Of a stretch of 64,000 nt of DNA, positions 25,001-32,648 are shown in pieces. The notes under the pieces were generated by a model. The model was not told the DNA's origin, did no database searches, and was given only the letters and a program-made list of their open reading frames with translations. This stretch comes from JAWLEP01 sp964553045. GTDB taxonomy: Bacteria > Fermentibacterota > Fermentibacteria > Fermentibacterales > JCC-6. Every line of letters starts with the position of its first letter. The first letter of the stretch is position 1. The translations under genes and the position numbers were made by a program. Where the stretch lies: contig CAZKJG010000015.1 of assembly GCA_964553045.1 (NCBI GenBank), forward strand, positions 1 to 64,000, in the 5' to 3' direction.

Positions 25001-26365
25001 TCAGGGCCTCTTCAGCCCCAGCTCCTTCCACAGCCATTCGAAGTCCAGGGCGTCGTCCATCCCGATGTGGGTGGACTCGATGTCCTTCAGCAGGCTGACC
25101 ACCTCGGGGCGCATTCGGGGGTCGTCCGCGGCCTCCCTGGGGGTCATTCCCTTCAGGGCCGGGAGGTGCTGGTCCGGCCAGCGGCCGTATATCTTCCTGA
25201 TCATCTGCTGCTTGATGTCGGCAAGCTCCCCGGGGGAGAGGTCGTCGGGGTCGATGCCGGTGTCGGGGGCCATCTCCTCCGGGGCGTAGGGCCCGTAGGC
25301 GACGTCCACGTCGTCGATCATCGAGCCCAGCCACTCCTCGATTACGATTCCCACCCTCTCCTCGCGGTTGCGGGAGTTCGTGTGGAGGACCAGGGTGCTC
25401 TCGTCGGGATGCGTTATCCTGGCCACCAGGACACTCTCCAGGCTGCCCTCCTCCTTCTCCTCGATCCAGGCCAGGCTGCCGTCCGACTCCCGGGAGACCT
25501 CGGGGATCTTCTCCAGAAGGGCGGTGGCCATCATTCCCGCACCCTCGTGGAGGTAATAGGCGACCCTCACCGACTCGACCGGGTCGCCGTCGGCGTTGAC
25601 CATCTCCGGTTCCGGGCCGGTCAGCTCCTGCTCCACCAGCTCGATCCATATCTCGGGGGAGAGCCACCAGTCCCTTTTCAGCAGCCGCTTCCATGAGAGG
25701 GACCTGTTCCCGTACTCGTCGTGGTACTTCTCCAGCGAGCGCAGCACCGGGTTTAGCATCTCCCTGTAGACCGGGAGGACGGGGCCCGAGACGAATTCGT
25801 GGCCCCCGGCGGAGACGACCCTGAGCAGCAGCGCGTCCCAGAGGGACACCGCCTCGGACAGGGCGGCCTCGCCGATCCGGTGGAGCCTGTTGCTGAACAG
25901 GTCCTTCAGGACCACGTGGCTGTGCTTCACCACCTCCCTTACCTCGCAGAGGGAGACATTGGCATCGCGCCAGCTCTCCAGGAACTCCACGACCCCCTCC
26001 TCCAGCCCGCCGCCCCTTCGGGCAAGGTACTCATCGACCAGGCACCGTCCTCCCGCCTTTCTGACGTCGGCCACGAACACGTCAGCGATGAAGGGAATGA
26101 GCAGGCCCTCCACCTCCTCGACGATCTCTTCGGCCCGGTCGGCGCCCTGCCGCGTGCGCAGAGGCTTCAGAATGTCGTAGAGCGTGTCGAAGAAGTCCTC
26201 CTCCCTCTCGTCCCACATGAGCTGATAGAGGTCTTTGCGCGTTCTCTTCAGGGCCTCCCTGAAAGCGGCGTACTCCCTCTTCCTCCTCCTCCAGCAGCAG
26301 TTCTTGTACTTCCTGCCCGACCCGCACGGGCAGGGGTCCTTCATGGGCACTTTCGGTTCCAGCAT
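25001..26365 (-). CDS. SEC-C motif protein, paralogue A
   Basis: Protein of 454 residues with an N-terminal zinc-binding SEC-C motif DPCPCGSGRKYKNCC (residues 10-24), then a long mostly helical region without a recognised catalytic domain and a C-terminal MTPREAADDPRMRPEVVSLLKDIE block ending WLWKELGLKRP. SEC-C motifs often add a zinc-dependent protein or nucleic-acid contact. ATG at 26365 follows GGGGAGGA. The paralogue at 27569-28930 shares the whole architecture and the identical 11-residue ending. Function is unknown; the SRPR-like TPREA segment recalls the antitoxin-like tails of SEC-C/DUF2384 proteins, but this is not assigned. Confidence 0.75.
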   Translation of the reverse strand: MLEPKVPMKDPCPCGSGRKYKNCCWRRRKREYAAFREALKRTRKDLYQLMWDEREEDFFDTLYDILKPLRTRQGADRAEEIVEEVEGLLIPFIADVFVADVRKAGGRCLVDEYLARRGGGLEEGVVEFLESWRDANVSLCEVREVVKHSHVVLKDLFSNRLHRIGEAALSEAVSLWDALLLRVVSAGGHEFVSGPVLPVYREMLNPVLRSLEKYHDEYGNRSLSWKRLLKRDWWLSPEIWIELVEQELTGPEPEMVNADGDPVESVRVAYYLHEGAGMMATALLEKIPEVSRESDGSLAWIEEKEEGSLESVLVARITHPDESTLVLHTNSRNREERVGIVIEEWLGSMIDDVDVAYGPYAPEEMAPDTGIDPDDLSPGELADIKQQMIRKIYGRWPDQHLPALKGMTPREAADDPRMRPEVVSLLKDIESTHIGMDDALDFEWLWKELGLKRP

Positions 26366-26585
26366 TCGTCCTCCCCGGTCTCATCGCTGGCGCCGCTCAT
26401 GGCGGCCCGTGATCCTCATGACCTACTCCGAGAATACAGTTTAGCTTCTGCCGGGCACAGGGACACCCCTGCGGGTGGCGGCGGAACCTTGCGGCGAGGG
26501 GAGGAGACCGTCGAGGTCCGCGGCGGAAATGGCGCCGGCCGAAGAGGGTGGGCGGCCGGCCCGAGGCCCGGGGCCGGCCGGTCCC

Positions 26586-27032
26586 TCAGAAGAGCTCGCC
26601 CTGCGCGGGGGACAGCGTCCTGTGGGCCCAGTCCCTGATCGTCTTCGCGTCGTCCTCCCGGGCCGCCTCCGCGAACTCCGGGCCGAAGAGCTTCACGCCC
26701 ATGCGGTAGAACCTGTACCGCTGCGTTGCGTTGTCCAGGCCGATTGCCCGCTCGAGCAGCTCCCGCTGCAGCTCGGGGTCGCAGCCTCTGCGCCGGCCGC
26801 AGAACCTCTCCACCGCCGCGCGGTAGAAGCGCCCATGGCACCCGGCCGGCGGCACCTCCTCCAGGAACGTCTCCAGGTCCATCTCCTCGGGCGGGACGAA
26901 GTCTTCGTCGAACGAGATCTCATATACGCGCCCGTCCGGAGCGGGACTCTCCGGTGGTTGCTCCCGGGCCGGCCCCGGGGTCCCCGTCCCCGCAGCGGGA
27001 TTCCTTTCCTCAGGCATCTTCGTCGGGCTCAT
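26586..27032 (-). CDS. hypothetical protein in the SEC-C cluster
   Basis: Protein of about 148 residues that I do not recognise. After a proline-rich start it has an acidic segment (EISFDEDFVPPEEMDLETF) and a helical core (FYRAAVERFCGRRRGCDPELQ, then AIGLDNATQRYRFYRMGVKLFG). No membrane segment or signal peptide. ATG at 27032 has a GGAGG ribosome site 6 bp upstream and overlaps the end of the pRiA4b-like gene by 23 bp, indicating coupled expression in one operon with the two SEC-C genes. Confidence 0.6.
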   Translation of the reverse strand: MSPTKMPEERNPAAGTGTPGPAREQPPESPAPDGRVYEISFDEDFVPPEEMDLETFLEEVPPAGCHGRFYRAAVERFCGRRRGCDPELQRELLERAIGLDNATQRYRFYRMGVKLFGPEFAEAAREDDAKTIRDWAHRTLSPAQGELF

Positions 27033-27450
27033 GGGTTGCCTCCGTGTCCCCCTCCTGCGGCGGGCTCTTCCCCCGCATGGCCACAAGGCGGGGGTAGCCA
27101 TGGTCGGGGTAGGAGCGGTCGACGTCCAGCAGCTCTATGATGTGCTGCCACTGGGCGTCCGGATCGAAGAGGTATGCGATTCTGTCTCCCCGACGACCGA
27201 GCACGGAGCCCACGGCGGTCTCCTCCGTGGTGCCCGCCGCCAGCTTCGCCACGGGCCCGCTCATTTCTGACGCCGGCACGTAGTGTCCCCTTTCGACGGG
27301 CTCTCCGAGCTTCGCGAACTCGTACGACCTGTCCTCGCTGCGGTCGAAGCTGTCGCGGAGACAGCCATGCAGATCGGCCAGCGACTGGCTCTCGAGAATG
27401 CAGATGACCCGCTCCACCGAGCCGCCGGGTGCAAACGTCTCCAGCGGCAC
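27010..27450 (-). CDS. pRiA4b ORF-3-like domain protein
   Basis: Small protein whose core (RIAYLFDPDAQWQHIIELLD with nearby YPRLVAMRGKSPPQE) fits the plasmid pRiA4b ORF-3-like family. The GTG at 27450 leaves out residues that look conserved: the frame stays open upstream as GERLFTLRAALLDGPVPLE, so initiation at CTG 27522 (after AAGGAAGG) or a frameshift from GTG 27553 in the A/C-rich run is likely. The family occurs on plasmids and next to SEC-C proteins, but its biochemical role is not known to me. It sits between the SEC-C paralogue genes. Confidence 0.6.
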   Translation of the reverse strand: MPLETFAPGGSVERVICILESQSLADLHGCLRDSFDRSEDRSYEFAKLGEPVERGHYVPASEMSGPVAKLAAGTTEETAVGSVLGRRGDRIAYLFDPDAQWQHIIELLDVDRSYPDHGYPRLVAMRGKSPPQEGDTEATHEPDEDA

Positions 27451-27568
27451 CGGTCCGTCCAGGAGGGCCGCTCTCAGCGTGAAGAGCCTCTCGCCGCTCT
27501 CGTCCTCCGTTTTCTTCTCCAGGGGTTTTCCTTCCTTTCCTTCCGCCTTCCACGGGCCCGCCGAGCGC

Positions 27569-28930
27569 TCAGGGCCTCTTCAGGCCCAGCTCCTTCCACA
27601 GCCAGGTGAAGTCGATGTCGTCGCCTGCGGCCTCGTGCCGCGATTCGATGGTCTTCAGAAGCCGGATGACCCTGCGGCGCCCCCTGCCGTTGCTCACGGC
27701 CCGGCGGGGGGTGAGCCCGTCCAGGGCGGTGAGCTCATCGTCCGGCCAGTCCGCGTAGATGCTGCGTGCCAGCCGCCTCTTTATGTCGGTCAGCTCCTCG
27801 GGGGAGAGGTCTTCGGAGGTGAGGCCGGAGGGGGCACCCATCTCGGATGGATCGAATGCCCCGTACTCGACGTCAACATCCTCTATCATGTCCCCCAGAC
27901 GCTCCTCGATGGCCAGGCACACCTTCTCCTCGCGGCTGCGGGAGTTGCTGGACACCACCAGGGTGCTCTCATCGGGCCGGGCGACTTGGGCCAGCAGGAT
28001 GTTGTCCATGGGGCCCGCATCCCTCTCCTCCACCCAGACCAGAGAGCCGTCGTCCCCGGTGTGAACCGCGGGGATCTTCTCCAGCAGGGCGGCCGCCATC
28101 ATGCCCGTTCCCGGTCTGAGACAGTAGGTGACCCTCACCGACTCCACCCGCTCGCCGTCTGTGTTGATGATCTCGGGCGCGGGAGCCGTATCGATCAGGG
28201 CCAGCAGCTCGAGCCATATCTGGGGAATCACCCACCAGTCCCTCTTCAGGAAGCGCTTCCAGGACAGTGACCGGCTCCCCGGAAGATCCCTGGCGCTCTC
28301 CAGGGCCTGCAGCACGTCTTCCAGATAGTCCCTGGGCAGGGGCAGGACGCTGCCGGTGCTGTGGTTCTCTCCCCCGGCATAAACCGGCTTGATGAAGAGG
28401 GTCTCCCATCTGGAGAAACACTCCGAGAGCTCGGGATCCTCCAGGGTGCAGACCCTGTTGCTGAGGAGGTCCTTGAGGACCAGGTGGCTGTGTACGACGA
28501 CCTCCCTCACCTCGTAAAGCGAGAAGTTGGCCTCCCTCCAGTTGCGCAGGAACTCCTCGGCCGCCGGATGCAGGTCCGGGCTCCTGTCGGCCAGAAAGCG
28601 GTCCATGGGACTTCCGCTACCGTCACGCCAGTCGCTGATCACCAGGTCCGGGGTGAGGGTCGCCAGGAAGTCGGCGTGCTCGTCGATCAGGGCCTCGACG
28701 TCCTTCGATTCCCCTATCTCGCAGAGGGACTCGGTGATCATCTTCAGAACGATCGAGCCCTTGTCCCTCATCTCACCGTATACCGTCTCCTGGACCTCCG
28801 TGCAGACCCGGCCGATGGCGGCCCGGGCGGCGGCCCTCTCCCGCTTCAGCCGCTTCCAGCAGCAGTTCATGTAATTCCTGCCCGACCCGCATGGGCAGGG
28901 ATCCTTCAGCGGCACCTCCGGTTTGAGCAT
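27569..28930 (-). CDS. SEC-C motif protein, paralogue B
   Basis: Protein of 453 residues, full-length paralogue of the 25001-26365 gene. The SEC-C zinc motif DPCPCGSGRNYMNCC is at residues 10-24, a VREVVVHSHLVLKDLLSNR block parallels VREVVKHSHVVLKDLFSNR of paralogue A, and both end WLWKELGLKRP. ATG at 28930 is preceded by GGAGGAGGAA, so the longer frame from 29005 is not used. It is the first gene of a leftward cluster B, pRiA4b-like, hypothetical, A. The two paralogues have diverged in the middle while keeping both ends, suggesting different partners or an immunity/activity split. Function unknown. Confidence 0.75.
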   Translation of the reverse strand: MLKPEVPLKDPCPCGSGRNYMNCCWKRLKRERAAARAAIGRVCTEVQETVYGEMRDKGSIVLKMITESLCEIGESKDVEALIDEHADFLATLTPDLVISDWRDGSGSPMDRFLADRSPDLHPAAEEFLRNWREANFSLYEVREVVVHSHLVLKDLLSNRVCTLEDPELSECFSRWETLFIKPVYAGGENHSTGSVLPLPRDYLEDVLQALESARDLPGSRSLSWKRFLKRDWWVIPQIWLELLALIDTAPAPEIINTDGERVESVRVTYCLRPGTGMMAAALLEKIPAVHTGDDGSLVWVEERDAGPMDNILLAQVARPDESTLVVSSNSRSREEKVCLAIEERLGDMIEDVDVEYGAFDPSEMGAPSGLTSEDLSPEELTDIKRRLARSIYADWPDDELTALDGLTPRRAVSNGRGRRRVIRLLKTIESRHEAAGDDIDFTWLWKELGLKRP

Positions 28931-29143
28931 TTCCTCCTCCGGTTTTATCGGCGGGGCCGCCCAAACGGCCCCGCTTCGCGCACTCCCCCGAGAATACCAA
29001 GTCACTGCCGCTGAGGCCAGAGTATGCTTCCCGGAGGCCGGGCGGGGCTGGACTTCGCCGGCGTCTCTTGTCAGCGTAATGCGGCAAACCGATTGAACAC
29101 CTGCCTGGTGCGGGGTTCGCTACAAGTGGAAGGAAGTGATGTT

Positions 29144-30364
29144 ATGAGGAGCATGCTGATACTGCTGGCTGCTGCGCTGCTGGCTATGGGAACGGCCGGG
29201 TGCGGTGGCGGGGAGGAGCCCGCCGAGGAGCGGCCCGTCGAGGAGGAAGCCGTGGAGACCGCCGAGACCGGGGATGACGGGGAGGCCGATAGCGCCGAGG
29301 AAGGAGAGACCTCCGAAGAGGGCGAATCCGGAAGCAGCGCCTCACGGGCCATTCCCCTGGAGCCAGGCCGGGTGGAGGCCTCCCTGGACGCCGACCGGGA
29401 CGAGGAGTGGTACGTCTTCGAACTGCCCGCCGGCGGCGTCCTGGAGCTCACCTTCGCCCCCGGCGAGGACACCGAGCGGATGAACGTCACCCTGCTGGAC
29501 TCCGAGATGGGCGTCCTGGAGGAGGAGTGGGACGTCCGGCCACCGTCAACCAGGGAGTTCACCTACGTCATCCCCGCCGGAGACCCGCAGGACATCTACG
29601 TGAAGGTGTCCCAGGGCCGGCCGGGGACCTACGCCCTGGAGCTGAACATATCCATGCAGGACGACGCCGGAAGCGGCGGCGACGCCCCCGGGCGGGCGGT
29701 GGAGGCCCTGGAGGTGGAGCCGGAGGGCACCATCCCGGGCCTGGTGGCCGACGATGACGAAGAGGACTGGTACGGCTTCGACCTGGAGGCCGGGCAGGTC
29801 CTGGAGCTGGAGTTCACCCCCGGCGACGACGCCGAGAGGCTGAACGTCTCCCTGCTGGACGGCGACCAGAGCACCGAGTGGGAGGAATGGGACGTATCCC
29901 CCGGCGTGACCAAGTCGTACACGCTGCAGCTGGGCGGCGAGGGCGGCCGCTGGTACGTGGAGGTCTCGCGGGGTCGCAACGGCAGCTACGAGCTTTCGAT
30001 GTCCGTCTCCGCCCAGAACGACGCAACAACGGGGGGCGATGCCGGCAACAGGGCCGTGGAGGCCACTCCGGTGGACACCCTGCAGGTTCTCGAAGGCCGG
30101 GTGGCCGACTACGACGAGGACGACTTCTACCGCCTGCAGGTGGAGGAGGGCGAGACCTTCACCCTCGCGGCTACGCCGGGCGCCGATGCCGAGCGGCTTA
30201 ACTTCAGCGTGCTTGACCCCGAGCAGAGCGAGATCTGGGAGCAGTGGGACGTAAGCGCCGGGGTCACCGAGGAGTTCACGCTTCCCGGGGACTCGCCGCC
30301 CGGCCCCTACTACATCCGCGTAAGCCAGGGGAGAGACGGGGACTACACCCTGGAGATCAGGTAG
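29144..30364 (+). CDS. lipoprotein with three PPC-like beta-sandwich repeats
   Basis: Predicted outer-membrane or periplasmic lipoprotein of 406 residues. A signal peptide with lipobox GTAGC is followed by an acidic linker (Glu-rich, about residues 25-68), then three tandem repeats of about 115 residues. Each repeat contains an EEWYVFELPAG / EDWYGFDLEAG / DDFYRLQVEEG strand, a GEDTERMNVTLL-type strand and a WDV segment, matching pre-peptidase C-terminal (PPC) domains. Such domains usually flank secreted peptidases; here no catalytic domain is attached. ATG at 29144 follows GGAAGGAAG. It is divergent from the SEC-C cluster. Confidence 0.75.
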   Translation: MRSMLILLAAALLAMGTAGCGGGEEPAEERPVEEEAVETAETGDDGEADSAEEGETSEEGESGSSASRAIPLEPGRVEASLDADRDEEWYVFELPAGGVLELTFAPGEDTERMNVTLLDSEMGVLEEEWDVRPPSTREFTYVIPAGDPQDIYVKVSQGRPGTYALELNISMQDDAGSGGDAPGRAVEALEVEPEGTIPGLVADDDEEDWYGFDLEAGQVLELEFTPGDDAERLNVSLLDGDQSTEWEEWDVSPGVTKSYTLQLGGEGGRWYVEVSRGRNGSYELSMSVSAQNDATTGGDAGNRAVEATPVDTLQVLEGRVADYDEDDFYRLQVEEGETFTLAATPGADAERLNFSVLDPEQSEIWEQWDVSAGVTEEFTLPGDSPPGPYYIRVSQGRDGDYTLEIR

Positions 30365-30398
30365 CGCAGATGGGCCCCGCCGCGGCGGGGGCCCGCGC

Positions 30399-30557
30399 CT
30401 GCAGGAGGGCACCATATCGGGGCCGGACTTCGCCCGGGTCTTCTTCTCCATCTGGCTGGGGGACGACCCGCCGGGCGACGGCCTGCTGAGCCTCCCCCTG
30501 TTCCTCGCCTGCGGGGTTCACCGCTACCTGGACTGGGCTCTGGAAGAGGGGGGCTAG
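30399..30557 (+). pseudogene. C-terminal remnant of a chalcone-isomerase-like protein
   Basis: A plus-strand frame reads EGTISGPDFARVFFSIWLGDDPP and continues to a TAG at 30555. The FARxxFSIWLG segment is characteristic of the C-terminus of bacterial chalcone-isomerase-like (Chalcone_3) proteins. Nothing upstream encodes the rest of that domain, and the PPC lipoprotein occupies the preceding sequence in another frame. The remaining part of 30365-30907 holds only a small palindrome and no further gene, so this is most likely a relic left by rearrangement next to the defence island. Confidence 0.5.
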
Positions 30558-30580
30558 AGCGCCCTTCACTCCCGGGCCGG

Positions 30581-30632
30581 AACATACCCCCATTTCGTCA
30601 GTACGGTTGTCGAAACATACCCCTGTTTCGAC
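30581..30632. repeat. paired REP-like palindrome
   Basis: GTCGAAACA (30609-30617) pairs with TGTTTCGAC (30624-30632) around TACCCC, a perfect 9-bp hairpin. A degenerate direct copy, AACATACCCCCATTTCG, precedes it at about 30581-30597. The arrangement (short hairpin plus imperfect copy) recalls REP sequences mobilised by RAYT transposases. It lies at the left edge of the Wadjet operon. Confidence 0.5.
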
Positions 30633-30907
30633 GGATGGCGCCTGTCCGGCCGCTGCCGCTGCAGGCGTTCTGCCGGGGCCTGCGGGTCGAATCCGGCCGC
30701 TCCGGCGGCTTCCATCTGCCTTCGGTGGCCCGGAGGGAGGCGGTGCCCCGGGGCCCCGCAGCTCCCGCCCGGGGGCCCGTGCCGGGGGAAGCTGCCCGAA
30801 TCCGACGGAGCAGCCGGCTGCGGTGGTGAAAAGCGCCGGCCGACGGCACTTGCGTGGTCGACTGGTATGTGCGCATGTTGCGGGGGCTTCAACGGAGGTG
30901 GAGGCGC

Positions 30908-32137
30908 ATGCTCGACCCCAGGCAGTTCTTTCGGTTCGCCGCGGAGAGCTACGACCTGCTGCGCGACCTGTACTACCGTACCGGAGGGGTAAGCGACGGC
31001 AGGCTGCGGGAGATGGTGGCCGCCCGGCGACGGGACGCCGACCCCTCCGTAGACACGCAGGTGGCCAACCTCCAGCGGCTGCGCATGATCGAGGCCTCCC
31101 CGGGCACCGAGGCCCGCTGGGAGCTCACCCACCAGGTCCGGTCGCTTATGCGTTTCCTGCTGCGGGAGCACCGGCTCACCTCCGTACGGGTGATCCAGGG
31201 CTACCTGGACTCCCTGGAGGACGCCCGCGCCGGGCTCGCCGACGCGGTATCCGACGGAGACGGCGACGGGGCGGTCCGGGCCGTCTCCGAGGTGACCGAG
31301 ACGGTGGAGCGGCTTCGCCAGGACTCCTCGGCCAACCGGGAGGCCATCTTCCTGGAGGTGATGAAGATCCGCTCCAACCGGGAGCGGCTGCCTGCGGTGC
31401 GGCGCTTCGAGCGGATAAACAGGCTGTGGTCGGGCTACATGGAGCCCATGCGCGACCTGGTGGACGTCCGCAAGAGCATGGAGTCCGAGCTGGACGCCGC
31501 CGACCGCGGCCTGCACGCCGCGGGGCTGCGCTTCGCCTCCCGGAGCGTCGTGGCCTCCGCCCTCGACGGCTGCCGGGCCAGGCTGCTGCGGATGCGCCGG
31601 GAGGTGGCCTCGGACTTCCACGAGTCGCTGCGGGAGGTCGAGCCGCTCTACGAGAGCCTTCGGGCCGAGAGCCAGCTGGCGCGGGGGGCGTCGGAGGCGC
31701 TGCGGCTGGCCGACCGCAGGGGAATGGGCTTCCTCGATCCCGCCGGGATGCTGAGCCTGCCTGTATGGCGCACCGAGGGGCTGCTGGCCGACGGGCAGAT
31801 GGAGGCCGTCCTCCACAGGCTCTCCGGATACACCCCCGAGCGTCCGCCGGTGGTGGTGGGCGAGGCGGCCGAGCCTGCTCCGCAGCGTCTGTGGGACATC
31901 GACGAGGTGGCCGCCCTCCTGGAGGAGGAGCTGCCGGTGGAAGACCTGCTGGCCTGGCTGGCCGGAACCTGCAAGGGCTGCGCCGCCGCGGAGCTGCTGC
32001 GGCTCTACGGGCATGTGTACGCGTTCCCTCCGGGGCCTGTGGAGTTCGCGGGGAAGCCGGCGGGGATGGACCTGGACGGGGTGGCCGTGGAGTACACGCC
32101 GCTGAGGCTGAGGGGAAGCGACGATGAAGCCGTCTGA
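30908..32137 (+). CDS. jetA: Wadjet anti-plasmid system protein JetA (MukF/kleisin-like)
   Basis: Protein of 409 residues at the first position of a JetABCD operon. In Wadjet complexes JetA is the kleisin-like subunit that links the two SMC heads. The sequence has an N-terminal winged-helix-like part (LDPRQFFRFAAESYDLLRDL, RLREMVAAR), a long helical middle and a C-terminal region, without a nucleotide-binding motif, as in other JetA proteins. ATG at 30908 is preceded by GGAGGTGGAGG; an in-frame GTG at 30854 is not needed. It overlaps jetB by 14 bp. The assignment rests as much on operon position as on sequence. Confidence 0.8.
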   Translation: MLDPRQFFRFAAESYDLLRDLYYRTGGVSDGRLREMVAARRRDADPSVDTQVANLQRLRMIEASPGTEARWELTHQVRSLMRFLLREHRLTSVRVIQGYLDSLEDARAGLADAVSDGDGDGAVRAVSEVTETVERLRQDSSANREAIFLEVMKIRSNRERLPAVRRFERINRLWSGYMEPMRDLVDVRKSMESELDAADRGLHAAGLRFASRSVVASALDGCRARLLRMRREVASDFHESLREVEPLYESLRAESQLARGASEALRLADRRGMGFLDPAGMLSLPVWRTEGLLADGQMEAVLHRLSGYTPERPPVVVGEAAEPAPQRLWDIDEVAALLEEELPVEDLLAWLAGTCKGCAAAELLRLYGHVYAFPPGPVEFAGKPAGMDLDGVAVEYTPLRLRGSDDEAV

Positions 32138-32648
32138 GCTGCCCATGCTGGAGGAGATCTTCGAGCGGCTTCGGCGGGGGGAGCACATCTGCCCCGAGGA
32201 CGGAGAGGTGTTCCGGGCGCTGGACAGCCATGCAGCAGAGCTGGAGGAGCTGTTCGGAGCCCTGGGGTTCCGGCTGGTCCGCCACCGGGCCGACTTCTAC
32301 CACTTCACCGCCCCCGAGCGGTTCAGCCCCACCGGGGCGCGGGTGGCGGTGTTCGCGTTCATACTGGTGGAGTGGCTGGCCGGCAGGGGCGAGACGGTGG
32401 AGCGGACGGTGATGGAGGAGCCGTTCGCGGTGGAGGACCTGCCGCACCTGGAGAGCCGGCGCTACCGGCGCTTCATGGCGGATGTGGACGTGGCCGACGC
32501 CTCGGGCATGGACAACCTGCTGAGGCAGCTGGAGAGGCTGGGCTTCATTCGTTTCGTCTCCGACGGGGTGCTCCGGTTCCGCAGGCCCGCCTACCGCCTG
32601 CTGGACCTCTGCGCGGAGGTGTCCAGACGGAGCGGGGGCGGAGAATGA
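32124..32648 (+). CDS. jetB: Wadjet anti-plasmid system protein JetB (MukE-like)
   Basis: Small accessory subunit of 174 residues, corresponding to MukE/KITE-type winged-helix proteins that bind the JetA kleisin. It contains HICPEDGEVFRALDSH and a helical pattern followed by LEELFGALGFRLVRHR, DFYHFTA and a final ERLGFIRFV...GVLRFRRPAYRLLDL winged-helix segment. ATG at 32124 overlaps the jetA 3' end and the stop overlaps the jetC start (ATGA), so the genes are translated together. Confidence 0.8.
   Translation: MKPSELPMLEEIFERLRRGEHICPEDGEVFRALDSHAAELEELFGALGFRLVRHRADFYHFTAPERFSPTGARVAVFAFILVEWLAGRGETVERTVMEEPFAVEDLPHLESRRYRRFMADVDVADASGMDNLLRQLERLGFIRFVSDGVLRFRRPAYRLLDLCAEVSRRSGGGE

Noticed and set aside
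30680..30710. T-arm-like GGGTCGAATCC sequence, possible tRNA
   Set aside because: No cloverleaf partners or acceptor stem could be paired around it.
30635..30829. Short plus-strand Arg/Pro-rich frame before jetA
   Set aside because: No start signal and composition like non-coding GC-rich DNA; jetA has its own strong ribosome site at 30908.
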